Shown here: in pieces, positions 11,992 through 22,772 of the stretch
How the letters are laid out: every line of letters begins with the position of its first letter
How positions within the stretch are numbered: position 1 is the stretch's first letter
NCBI GenBank assembly: GCA_964057225.1
Contig: OZ059895.1
Span: forward strand, 7,254,001 to 7,318,000
Origin: Auanema rhodensis
Lineage: Eukaryota > Nematoda > Chromadorea > Rhabditida > Rhabditidae
Reading direction: 5' to 3'
DNA length: 64,000 bases
Position numbers and translations under genes: made by a program
The notes under the pieces: model-generated
Database searches by the model: none
Told to the model about the DNA's origin: nothing
Seen by the model: only the letters and a program-made list of their open reading frames with translations

Positions 11992-14958
11992 TCATTTTTC
12001 TTTCTTTTGTGAAGTTGACTCTTCTTTGCCTTTCAACGGGAGTGGTAATCCATCTTTATCTTGCATATTTAGTACAACCTGAAAATGATAAAAAAAGGTA
12101 ACCATACGTATCAAAATACCCACCTGAATTCCTGCTTTTTTTACCACTCTACTTGCACAACTACGTGGTCCAAGTTCCCATAACTGAACTGCTGCCATGC
12201 CACCATGACCAGCTGCGAATAAAGCATGATGAGTAGTATCGGAAGCTTCATCACCATATCTTCAAATACTCATATATCACAACAATATCTGTTCAACTTA
12301 CTTTATACGAACGTTTTCAACAGTTTCCCTCGCAATACTCTTACAAAGATTCTTGCTACCTTCTTCTAAAGCGATCCACACGGTAGCAACTCCGACAATA
12401 CCACCACCAAGCACATCTTAAATATGTGTATATATTAGTTGTGCAGTTAAAATGAGCCTATTTGAAAAATGAGTATGAGTAGAGTAAAACAAAAGATTTT
12501 TATTGAAGAGATTTAAATTATTAGGTGTGCACAAAAGTTCCTGGCCCTCCTCGCGAGCACATGCATTCACCTCATAATCTCAAAACGTGTTTCCAGAAAC
12601 TTATAAAAATAAAACCATTTATTTTCCGAGGCTTTCTGATCATTCTTAGCCAACTTTTTTATTTCTTTTTAGAAAACTGCTCTAGGCTTTGTGTGAAAAA
12701 AGTTGGTCAGGAAGGCTTTGACCTTCTCCCCTTCTCATCATTTAAAAAAAAAAAGAAGCAAGGTCTGGTGAATAGGTATATGCTTCAGGAGCTTTTGCGC
12801 ACACCTGATATATTTATTACGAGAATTTATTATTTTTTCTATTCATCACATGTAGTCGATTGTTTTACTATTTAAGAAATTTTCTATTTTTTGCCAGAAA
12901 TTCCTTCATTAAATTGGTGAAGAAGGGGCGCATAAGTGAAACATCTATAACAAAAATTAGAAAAAAAAGTTCGAAGAAAAAAAAGAATTTTTAAATATGA
13001 AGTTTTAAAATTTAAATGGCTTATATTTTTATTATATTAAAATATTTTAATTTTTGAACATTTTGTGAAATTTGCATAAAAGTTTGAATTATGACTGATA
13101 TTTTTATGTCAATTTTAGAAATCAATCTTTTAATATATTATATTAGAATTATCATTTTTATAGACCAAATATGGAAAAATCCACAGATTCTTTTAAATAT
13201 TTAAAAATGGGCCAAATGTGAAATCATTGTTTCTTATTAATTAAATAAGATAAAGCAGTATCATTTGTACTTCATGACATAATTACTAAGATATATGTTT
13301 TTACTCAGTACCTCACCAAGCCTACTGTAATAAATACATTTTACAAAGTAAAAGCTTCTGCCTGATAATTAACTCACCTATTGTTCCAGAGACAAGACTT
13401 CCACCTCTGCTCTCGCCGAATGTTTTTTGTGCTCCTGAAGCAATTGATTTACCAACTGACACACCAACAGATCCAATTTTATCGACTGAAAAAAATATTG
13501 AGTAATAAACCAAACACAGTGAAGCCTATTACGCAGTTTTCTTGTACACTTTGCCACAACCTTACTGCCTTTATGCATATACACCACACTAGTTCTTATA
13601 GCTGGAGTTATTGTTACAGGCTTTTCAGTTGGCTCCATATTGGATCGGTATCTAAAAAAATACTCATATGACAATAAAATAATTCATACATACTTCATTC
13701 CACTCTTTTCAACAGATGAAGCCCATTTTGACGATTTATTCTGTAGTCCAACAGCAATTTTTTGTCCACCTGAACAGATTTATATTTGAATGTTGTTAAA
13801 TTAAATATTGTTCTCATACTTGTAGCTAGAAATGCTGCAATTTTCTTGCCAACCGCCATATTTTCTTCCGGTGTTAATTCTTTCTTCAATTCTTGTTCTC
13901 GTAGCACAGCAAAGTATTGCAAAACTTCTTTAAACTCGTCTTCGAGCTTGGGTTCAATATTCAGAGGTAGCAAAATAGCTACCATCATATCTTAAATAAA
14001 ACTGCTACATAGTTGTCTTCAATACATCGACTTACTTGGATGGTCAGGAGTAGGATTAGGAACAACATAAGCTCCATAATCATTATGTAATATTGGAGTT
14101 TGATCCTTGATTAAAGGATACACCCAAGGCCCAACCTATATAACATTAGATTCAAAATATAATTTCCATTGCGATAAACCTGGATAAATGCCGTAGGTTC
14201 TCCAGCTTCCACTTTGAAAGAAAGTTCTTCATTCTGATTGAAACGAAACACTTGAAGAGACGTTGGATAAGTAGGTGCTGCTGTTTCATCCCCCTATAAG
14301 TAAAATATAAATTAGAATACCTATTCATTAGCTAGTTCGATATTTCAAAAACATTCAAGAAAGAAAGATAACTGTGCAAATAAGGAACTTAATGTTAAAA
14401 ACTTACATCAATTGTAAATAACTGAACACCGTCGGGTAAAAAGTACACGAGCTCTGCCTCCTGCTCCCCAACGGAGTCAAGGTTTTCTCGGATGTCAGAC
14501 ATGGCTTCTTTAGCTTTCTCCTTCTCAGAAACGTTAGGTGTTGCCGCAGTACCATCTTTGCGAATAGCAGTAATTCTAAAAAGCAATAAATCTTGATTAA
14601 TTAAAAATTTTAAAAAATACCGGTTTTGGACGCTTTTTTTAGAATCAGTCAAATTTTTATACATTTCGCTTTTTTTAGCATTTTTCTTTTTCTCAGCTGA
14701 ATTCAATAATTCAATTCCCTTCTCATACATATCCAAAGCATTAGCCTAAACGAAATGTCTTATTTTACTAATGAACTTATTGAATGATAACAGTTGGCAA
14801 TTTACAAAAAAATATTTGCGCTACTCTAGTAAAAAAATTTAACGAACCGTATCATTGACTTCATCATAACATAAACCTTGTTCGATACAAGCATAAGCTT
14901 CAGAGAATAATGCATCAGCTTCAGCAGTATCCGGTGGACCACGATTGAACAAAAACAT
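11992..14958 (-). CDS. SPART: Spartin (MIT and senescence domains)
   Basis: Lipid-droplet and endosome protein; the human orthologue SPG20/SPART is mutated in Troyer syndrome and binds ESCRT-III through its MIT domain. Start at 14958 (MFLFNRGPPDTAEADALFSE). The MIT helices run through YACIEQGLCYDEVNDT and ALDMYEKGIELLNSAEKKK. The middle has VGEQEAELVYFLPDGVQLF, TYPTSLQVFRFNQNEELSF, EAGEPTAFIQVGPWVYPL and NDYGAYVVPNPTPDHP. The C-terminal senescence domain includes VAILLPLNIEPKLEDEF, GSLVSGTIDVLGGGIVGVAT and HHALFAAGHGGMAAVQLWEL. Stop at 11992-11994 after a KGKEESTSQKKEK tail. One intron of about 0.96 kb (12418-13376, donor ATAG|GTGAGT, acceptor TTTAAG) breaks the senescence domain and contains a MITE. 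Confidence 0.92.
12521..12808. mobile_element. 288-bp mariner-type MITE in a spartin intron
   Basis: Bounded by imperfect inverted terminal repeats: left end TTAGGTGTGCACAAAAGTTC..., right end (reverse complement) TCAGGTGTGCGCAAAAGCTC...; the first 23 bases of each agree at 20 positions. Both ends abut a TA dinucleotide (12519-12520 and 12809-12810), the target duplication of the Tc1/mariner superfamily. The terminal TTAGGT...CAAAAGT resembles mariner ends such as Hsmar1. The interior is too short to encode a transposase and I recognise no D,D(34)D signature, so it looks non-autonomous. The plus-strand open frame crossing it is not a gene. Because it sits in an intron it probably leaves spartin intact. 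Confidence 0.75.
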
Positions 14959-15500
14959 CTTTAACTTTAAGAATGTTTAGAAGTAGCAATAAAATGAAAC
15001 AGAAGGAGAAATCAATAAAAATTAATATATCAATCAGAACTTTGAACAATTAGATGTAAACAATTCACTATTGAGTATTCCGATAATGTAAATATAAAAA
15101 AAAATAAAAGAAAAATATTAAAATATTTTGAAAATTGGAAAAAATGATGCGAATAACCTCGAAATTTTAAGTTTTTTCAACTTACTAACCAACTCAGACC
15201 ACTTTCACAAAATAAGTACCGATGACCCCCACTGTTGTTTTGTTCGTCTGGACTCTCCAACATCTGCATGATCTCTCAGTTCTTGTTACATGAGTTACAC
15301 GATTTCAAAACCAACAAGTGCATAATGAATATTGCTGACTCATAAACTTTTTATAAATTTCCATCAAAAGACGGCTATTTGAAATAACCAATACTCGGAC
15401 GTTTGCTCCGTGATAGAATAAAACAAGAATTGAAAGTTTCGAAAATCTTTATATCGACTAATCTAGAATTACATGAGTTCTCTTCTCTAGTCGCTAAAAA
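14959..15500. other. Intergenic: spartin upstream and UQCR11 3' flank
   Basis: About 540 bp. The part next to spartin is AT-rich and probably contains its promoter. The part near 15200-15300 is slightly more GC-rich. No open frame, RNA gene or repeat recognised. Confidence 0.35.
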
Positions 15501-15769
15501 TCACTCGACGTAACGCTTGTTCCAAAGAGGGATGTATTGTCCAACAGTCTTCCATTCGCACAAGTAGATAGCCAAGAGGAATCCAGAAGCTCCATAGGCT
15601 CCGTAAGTAGGATAGCTGAAAATAAAAAACTTTAGCATATATTTACTTCATTTAAGAGGCAAAAATCAAGCGTTACGAGGCTATAAACCAAAAGAGCGAA
15701 AAAAAGAACGTACTAAATTGGATTGGTAACAGCATTCTTGATGAAGCGGAATGGTCTCATGTAAATCAT
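15501..15769 (-). CDS. UQCR11: UQCR11-like cytochrome bc1 complex subunit
   Basis: Two exons, 15714-15769 and 15501-15615, give a 55-residue protein beginning MIYMRPFRFIKNAVTNPIYY. Its length equals that of human UQCR11 (56 residues). It has the same single hydrophobic segment starting after a proline/tyrosine turn (PTYGAYGASGFLLAIYL), followed by WKTVGQYIPLWNKRYVE, parallel to the DWVPYINGKF end of UQCR11. The role would be a small inner-membrane subunit of respiratory complex III. The gene lies 231 bp downstream of DAD1 on the same strand, with an acceptor-like TTGTTTAG just before its ATG, so it may be the second gene of an operon. The match is by pattern in a short protein; another small respiratory-chain subunit is possible. 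Confidence 0.65.
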
Positions 15770-16000
15770 GTTTAACCTAAACAACATATTGCAGTTATAA
15801 GGAATAATGAGAGGATCATGAAAGAAATATAAACTACGACGTTACGTCCATACTTTCTGCAATAATAAACTAAAACAAGCGTTTATTAAAAACCCAAGTC
15901 TAATAAATTAATATTAATAGTATATCACATTAAGGCATAAAGCCATCAACCCAAAAGTGTCAGGTACATAAATAAATAAGTAACACAACAGGATTTTTTC

Positions 16001-16428
16001 CTAACCAAGGAAATTAACAATAACAAGATGTAATACTACATGAGCAAGAATAAAATCAGCAAATGCACGTTCAGGAGAAATGTGGGAGAATTCGTTCTTG
16101 TTCTCAACATTAATCTGAATACGAAGGCAAGCTAAAATATATATATTATTCAAAATGTGATAATCCATGAAACTTACAAGCTAAAACAAAAGATGTTACA
16201 CAAGAAATAAATCCAGACAAGAATGAGTTGAATGGAAAAGTACCCACAATAACACAGTAAACGAACTGTAAACTCAAATTGAGAAAAACATTACAAATAA
16301 AATATAGATACCTGAATTACACCAGTCATGAAGATGTAAAACATGTAAGCATCAATAATTTTAAGCTTTTGAGGTGTGGTTTTCTGGTAATCACCAAAAA
16401 CCTTCTGAATAACATCTAGAAACTGCAT
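16001..16428 (-). CDS. DAD1: DAD1, oligosaccharyltransferase subunit
   Basis: Small multipass ER membrane subunit of the N-linked oligosaccharyltransferase, known as defender against cell death 1 (C. elegans dad-1). Start at 16428 ([20 protein letters not shown]). Family blocks are read across short introns: [20 protein letters not shown], then [20 protein letters not shown], the ACLRIQIN motif, and the C-terminal [20 protein letters not shown]. It ends in NFLG at stop 16001-16003; human DAD1 ends in NFVG. The ATG lies 8 bases after a TTTCAG acceptor, suggesting trans-splicing or a 5' UTR intron. Full length and intact. Confidence 0.96.
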
Positions 16429-17030
16429 TGTCTTACCTGAAATAAAATACAATTTTTATATTACAACAGAAAAAATTAATATAGAACGTAATTATCAGAT
16501 ATATATATACAACATAACGTCAAAAGCTAATATGTCCCCTTGCACATAGCCACGTCGAAAGTATTGTGCAATTTACAGTACCTACGATAATCTTTTACAA
16601 GTTTAGCATACTATTTATTTATGTTTAGTAACAATACAAGTCATAAGCCTGCCCATTAATCAATCAATATCAACAAGAAATACTTCAAATATTAAATCCA
16701 AATCTTAAAAAAAAATAAGAATCACACGTCAACGGCATTCTATGGGCGGCGCAAAAGCGTGTCAGGATTTTTATCAAGTGTTCAAGCCGCCCTTTAATTT
16801 TTGTGTATTGGGTACGCGTGATGTGCGGTACAAACCTACAAAGAACAAGCATTGTGGGAGTGTCTGGATAATTTTGTCAATAGTTGTTGTACAACAGACT
16901 ATCAGTCTAGTTAAGATCCGCCCATATTCAGATCTAATTTAATAGAGTTGTCTGTTCGTTTCAAACTAGGATGGGCATGTGCGGTCAATTCTAAGTCTAT
17001 TTAATATTCATTTATCATTAGGAATTCATC
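16429..17030. other. Divergent promoter region (DAD1 / trehalase) with palindromes
   Basis: About 600 bp between head-to-head genes. The trehalase half is noticeably GC-richer (16740-16980) and contains several self-complementary stretches: GGGCGGC at 16744-16750 with GCCGCCC at 16786-16792, the 12-bp palindrome TGTTGTACAACA at 16885-16896, and AGACT-ATC-AGTCT at 16896-16908. It probably holds the regulatory sites of both genes; a structured RNA cannot be excluded. Confidence 0.45.
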
Positions 17031-19897
17031 ATGCTTTATGCTGTTCTTTCAGTTTTAAGGTATGATCAGTTTGAACAAACTTTTACCAAAAACTGATCAT
17101 TTTTTTCTAGTCAGATTTACTGCAATGGCCCTATACTTGAGACAGTGCAAGATGCTTATCTTTTCACTGACTCAAAACATTTTGTGGATATGTCATTAAA
17201 ATATGATCCAGGTAAAGAAATATTACTAAAATACAATTACGGGTGAATATGCCATTTATGCATAAATTCTATCGAAAGAAAACTATCTTATGTAATCAAA
17301 GAAAACCTAAAGAAGACGGGTTTTCGTTCAGTTTTCTCGACTGTCATTAATTTAGACAGTCATGTAAACATGATTTATGTCCCTCTTTTGCAGTCTCCAC
17401 TTTACGAGAGTTTGACATGTTGGGTGAGTCTGTTAACGACCCCGTAGTACTAAAAGAGTTCATCGCTGCTCATTTTAATCCTCCGGGTACTGAATTGATA
17501 GAATGGTTTGAAAAATATATTTGAAACGATATTAATTAAGTAGTTAAGGAATCCGCACGATTATGTGGATTTTCCATCAAATTTTCTAAATATTCAAGAT
17601 TATCATCATCGCAGATGGGCATTGCATTTACATCGTATTTGGAAAGAACTTTGTCGACGAGTTAGTATTTCTCTTACACTATTACAACCTTCGAAGAAAT
17701 CAATGGATGATTCGATTATCTTTAGGTTAAAGATGATGTTCGTTTGAATCAAGACCGTTATTCCCTTCTCTATGTACCTTATCCTTTTATAATTCCTGGA
17801 GGGAGATTTCGCGAGTTTTACTACTGGTTTGATATGCTGGCAAGCCAAAGAAAATCAATTCTTCAGGGATACATTTTGGATTCTCAAAGGCTTGCTTTTC
17901 TCTGAAATGTATGATACTGCCCAAGGTGTCATTAAAAATTTAGCTTACATGGTTGACAAGTATGCTTCACCTTCTTACAGTTTTATTTCATTATTTATTT
18001 AAGTAATGGCTTTGTACCCAATGGAGGTAGAGTTTATTATTTGTCGCGATCTCAGCCGCCTTTGCTTATCCCTATGGTTTATGACTATTATCTTGCCACT
18101 GGAAATTTGGATTTTGTACTTGATATTTTGCCTACCTTGGAAAAAGAATACAATTTCTGGGTTGACAAACGTTCAACCGATGTATTAGATGAAGAAGGCA
18201 ATATGAAGTTAGGTTTACGCTAATTCATACTGATTATTTCTTGTTATTAGGTACCCATATTATCAGTATAAAGCAAAACAAATTGTGCCTAGGCCAGAGT
18301 CTTATCGTGAAGATAAAGAGTTGGTCCAAGGATTGCCTGATGGTTTATATAAAAGTTTCGTACAAACATAGTTTCTTATTTTTTCAGAGGAAAAAATACG
18401 AATTTGGTCTGAAGTTGCTTCAGCTGCTGAAACCGGCTGGGATTTTTCAACACGATGGTTCGCTCAGAGTGGTGATTTAAAACATCATATGGAAAGTATC
18501 AGGTAATTAATTACTACAATGATAAAATATTATTTGGAGCAAAAGTAAATATTTTTAAAAAAATCATCAGTATTTGCAAAATTTAGTCGAATATCTTTTC
18601 TTTTAGGACATGGAGCATTATTCCTGTTGATCTCAATGCATTTTTATGTGCCAATTCTAGGATTTTAGCTAATCTGTTCGAAATACAAGGTGTTTTATAT
18701 ACACATTTATGAGATATATTCAATAACTATTAGGTAATACTGAAAAATTACGGATGTATACGCAAAGATATAAATGGGCGAAGCGTCAGATGCTTGAAAT
18801 CCATTGGAATCAAACCGATGGTATTTGGTATGACTTCGATTTGGAAACAAAAGTAATTTCAATAATTAGATCACATACTTTATATCTTTTAGCGCCATTC
18901 TAATACTTATTATGTATCGAATGCAGTGCCATTATATGCTAAATGTTTCGATGATGATGAAGATATCATACCCCATAGAGTGCATGACTATTTGAAGGTA
19001 ACGTAAATACGTTTTCACTTCTGAAACATGTGATGATCAAATGATTCTTGCCTTGAATGATCCGGTAACACGTTGTACTAAAACGAATTTTTGATCTTAT
19101 TACTTTTTCTTATTAGTTCATCAATCAAACCAATTCTTCCCAACAATTTTTTTCTTCTCCTAATTAAACCCGATGTTTAGCATTACGAATCACAAACCTT
19201 AAAAAACCTTAAATAAAACTGGAAAATAACAACTAACCATGTTTTTGACAGAGAGAAGGAGTTATGAATTTCACAAAGGGACTTCCTACTTCTCTTGCTA
19301 TGGGTAGTGAGCAGCAATGGGATAAAGATAACGCGTGGCCACCAATGATTCACATGGTTATTGAAGGCTTTCGCACTACAGGAGATCGAATTTTGATGCA
19401 GGTTTTTGTTTTCTATATTCATGAAGATTAGTACTTATTTGAAATTTTAGGTTGCAGAAAAAATGGCTACATCTTGGCTTTCTGTAACCTACAGGTCTTT
19501 TATTAGAACTCATGCTATGTTTGAAAAGTATAATGTTACTCAACACACGGAAGAAGCTGGAGCTGGAGGTGGTGGAGAATACGAAGTACAGGTAAGACTT
19601 TTTCTGTAGCCAATTAGTAATTTGCTGTAACCGTTTTCACACCTCGGGAATAACCTGTTGCTAGATTTATGACCTGTCTAGTTTAATATGGTGCCATTCC
19701 GTATCATTTTCAGAGTAAAAAATCTTTCTTAATTTTGATAATTTTAGAAAGGATTCGGATGGACTAACGGCGTAATCTTAGACTTATTAGACAAATATGG
19801 AGATAAACTGACGGTTACGGGTGAAAGCAGTAGTACATCTATCATTGGAAATATTTTTACTTGCTTAGTACCACTTCTTATATTATATATTCTATAA
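17031..19897 (+). CDS. TREH: Trehalase (GH37), secreted and probably GPI-anchored
   Basis: Hydrolyses trehalose to two glucoses; trehalose is a main blood sugar and stress protectant in nematodes. Start at 17031 gives a signal-peptide-like MLYAVLSVLSSQIYCNGPIL (exon 1 17031-17059). Then come LREFDMLGESVNDPVVLKEF and trehalase signature 1, PGGRFREFYYWDT, whose Trp codon is split by a 43-bp intron near 17800-17843. Later blocks are GFVPNGGRVYYLSRSQPPLL, AAETGWDFSTRWFAQSG (catalytic acid region), WSIIPVDLNAFLCANS and signature 2 read as QQWDKDNAWPPMIH. The protein ends KGFGWTNGVILDLLDKYG and then a hydrophobic tail (IIGNIFTCLVPLLILYIL) fit for GPI or membrane anchoring. Signature 2 differs from the usual QWDYPNGW in having KD for YP. 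About ten exons; no frame break seen. Confidence 0.94.
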
Positions 19898-20008
19898 ATT
19901 GACAGATCATTCGCATATGTACAGTACAAATTAGTATTTTACAAACCGGTTATCTACAGTTGTGAGCAAATTTGAAAAATTATCAGATTAGATCCTTCGA
20001 GTAATGGG

Positions 20009-21226
20009 TCACAATATTTCGACAGATTCGGTAAAACTTTCTTCTACGTTATTCACAGCAGATTCCAATAGAGATTTAGCCTCTTCTATTAGTTTATATC
20101 CGTCGCTCAAAGTTAAGCATTTACGACAATCATTTTTCAACACGTTGTATTTCTGAAAAATCACGAGTAAAATACATTTCTAATCTCCTTTTGCAACCTC
20201 TTCAATTTCTCCTCTTTTACCTTCGGGTATTATTGCCAGTTTGTTTAAGAGCTGTTCTGTGTTTAAGTACATTTCACTTGTTAACTGTAAAATGTAAAGA
20301 CTTTGTTTGATAAATTGTTTTGTTCTCATATGTCTTACTAGCAATGTTACAAGCTTAGTGCTGCTGTGCCCACGGTGGATTGATGTTAAGATACAGCCTC
20401 CACACAGAGCCTCTCGCCAAGCCTTAATTAAAAATCGAATAAGTTGTGGATTTATAGCTATCACCAGCTCAGTGTCATTCATTATATAGGCATTTTTTCT
20501 TTTAGAGAATATGTTCTTTGTCAGACCACACTGCAGACATATACGAGCAGCATATTGGTTCATCATAACTTTACATCGACTACATTGGAACATCGATGAA
20601 CTCTTCGTGTTCTTTATACTTTCTTCTAAACTATCAACTTCTGACTTCTGTAAAAATCTCTTCACGCTTTAAAGAGGACAAAAAAGAATAGTTTACCATG
20701 GCTTCAATTAGCTTTCTTTGATTATTTCGTTTTTCTTCTAATTCTTTTGACAAATCATTTAATCTACGATCGCATACCACAAAATCACGCTTAACATCTG
20801 TGCATAAACTTAAATAAATTATTGGAAAATGATCCAACTTCGAATATTGTGAATGACAGAAGATCGTTGTGAAATCAATTCAGGTAGCTCATCTATAATA
20901 CTAAATATAAATATATTGGCAAATGATAACTAACCGACTAATTGCCAATTGCCTACTTTATCAAGAAATGATAAATCTAATTTACAGAAAGGGCATTTAC
21001 TATTAGATCTTAAAAAAACTGAAGATTAATGTTTTAGAGATATTTCTTACTGTAATAAAACTGAATTTCTACATTGTTCGCACAATGTATGTCCACATAT
21101 ACCTTTTACAGGTTTGTTCAAGAGATGGTCTAAAAATTAACACAATCACGTTGTAGTTGGAAATCATAGTCCAAAACCATAAGGGTGACTGCAGATATAG
21201 CAATTAAAAGGCTCTAAGTCATCCAT
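20009..21226 (-). CDS. RING and B-box (TRIM-like) protein
   Basis: Probable E3 ubiquitin ligase. Start at 21226: MDDLEPFNCYICSHPYDHLL, then GICGHTLCEQCRNSVLL and SKCPFCKLDLSFL form a C3HC4 RING in the first 70 residues. A coiled-coil-like stretch follows (NDLSKELEEKRNNQRKLIE). A B-box-like zinc module comes next: FQCSRCKVMMNQYAARICLQ, CGLTKNIF, and LCGGCILTSIHRGHS. A second helical region (LNTEQLLNKLA, SLLESAVNNVEESF) reaches the stop at 20009-20011. The arrangement recalls RBCC/TRIM proteins but no C-terminal domain is visible, and I do not recognise an orthologue. It begins 161 bp after the stop of the upstream kinase gene on the same strand, so the two may share an operon. Confidence 0.8.
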
Positions 21227-21387
21227 ATTACTTACACAAAAATAAATTAAAACCTATAAATAACAAAGAAATTGAAAAATTAGGTCGAACATAGAAACCT
21301 TGTGGAATTGAATACAAACCATTAAAAATCAAGAAACACTAAAACTATAAAAATTTATTCAATTTCAACACCATGAACATGTTCATT

Positions 21388-22772
21388 TTACCGATTTTCA
21401 CCTTCCCAATCATAAGAACAATTTACATCACCTTTACAAATTTTTGCACACTAAATATTATAACTTTCATGAATCATTCACAAAATTATATAGCAATCGA
21501 TTGAAATAAAAAAAAAACTTACATTTTTTAATGTATCATAAGCAAGATTATAATTGATAGAGGTATTATAATATCTCAGGCTGTCAATGTAATCAAGCAA
21601 GTCACCTAATTCTCTTTTTGCGGGATTGTTTTGGAATAGTAATGGCTTAAAGACAGATATAATAGCAAAATACGTCTGATATTCTTCTAACTCACTCTTT
21701 TTTCTTTGCGACATTCCTCTTTACATTTAGCAACTTCGTGCCTGTCTACAATTTTTTTCCATGGAAGGCCTAAATTTCGTGGTATGACCAGAACGGCAAT
21801 TATAAAATACCTTCAGGGATCAAAATATCTATTAAAAGATAAAACCATGATTCACAATCATCCTTGAATCCTAACTCTTGATTTCTGTGACAAGCCAGGG
21901 AAGCAAAACGAACTGTTCCCTAAACATAGTAACTATAAACATGAAAAAGATTGAAACGTCAACTTTGAATCTAGCTTCCTTCCTCGGTCCCTTTAATTCA
22001 TTATTTTCATTCAAAATTTTTCGTGCTATACCAAAATCAAGCAAATAGATCTGAGATAAAAAACATGATATTAACTAGAACTTCGAGTTCATCGTACAAT
22101 TCTTCGGCGTTGGTTCAATCCACAAGCATAATTAGCAGGTTTCAAGTCGCGATGAATAAAGCCATGTTTGTGGATATCTTGCACAGCTTCAAGGCATTGA
22201 ATAGCAACTCCAAATGCGGTAGAAGGAGAAAATATCTGAAAGTTCACTGGAACTATATCTACTATCTCAAAAATATTCCGAACTCGTCCGGGTAGAGCAG
22301 CTTTAAGATCAGCTAAACTTTTCCCTACTAATTCCATTACAAGAAAAAAATAAGTTTCTTTCTTTCCACGATCAACTATTTGCGTGAAGTGAGAATGTTC
22401 TCTTTCCCCACAAACTAATTTCAAAATGGCAATCTAAATTCACAAAAAGAATAGCAACAGCTTTTTGTCTTATAATTACTTCCATACGAAGTTTTGAATG
22501 CTCCCTACTTTCCATTTTTTTTTCAATTTTCATAGCATATATTTTTCTATCATCTGTTTGTTCACAAACTCTTAAATAAACAATTCATAACATAATAAAA
22601 CAAGTACAACTTATATACTGCTCCAAATCCACCTTTACCCAAAAGTTCTACGATTGAATAATTGGCTTTCCCGGACGAAACAATAGTTCCCTTAAAGAAT
22701 GATGAACCTGACTCGTATCATGAAAATCAACAAAACTATGTGAATCACATCCTCTTCCTCTGATATGCTCAT
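21388..22772 (-). CDS. TTBK/CK1-family protein kinase
   Basis: Serine/threonine kinase of the casein kinase 1 superfamily, TTBK-like group, which is greatly expanded in nematodes and often male-germline expressed. First exon MSISEEED at 22772, spliced to GTIVSSGKANYSIVELLGKG. All key motifs are present: glycine loop GKGGFGAVY, lysine in YAMKIEKK, HKHGFIHRDLKPANYA, YLLDFGIARK, then GPRKEARFK and the group-specific TVRFASLACHRNQELGFKDD. It looks catalytically competent. The C-terminus is short (CKGDVNCSYDWEGENR, stop 21388-21390), so there is a kinase domain with little else, typical of the small nematode members. The exact exon 1 donor is uncertain (two candidates give the same frame). Confidence 0.88.

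Noticed and set aside
12525-12875. 116-residue plus-strand frame over the spartin intron
   Set aside because: It spans the MITE and flanking intron; no transposase motif, and the element ends inside it.
13378-13674. Overlapping long frames on both strands near 13.4-13.7 kb
   Set aside because: They run across spartin exons and introns; the spartin frame explains the conserved protein.
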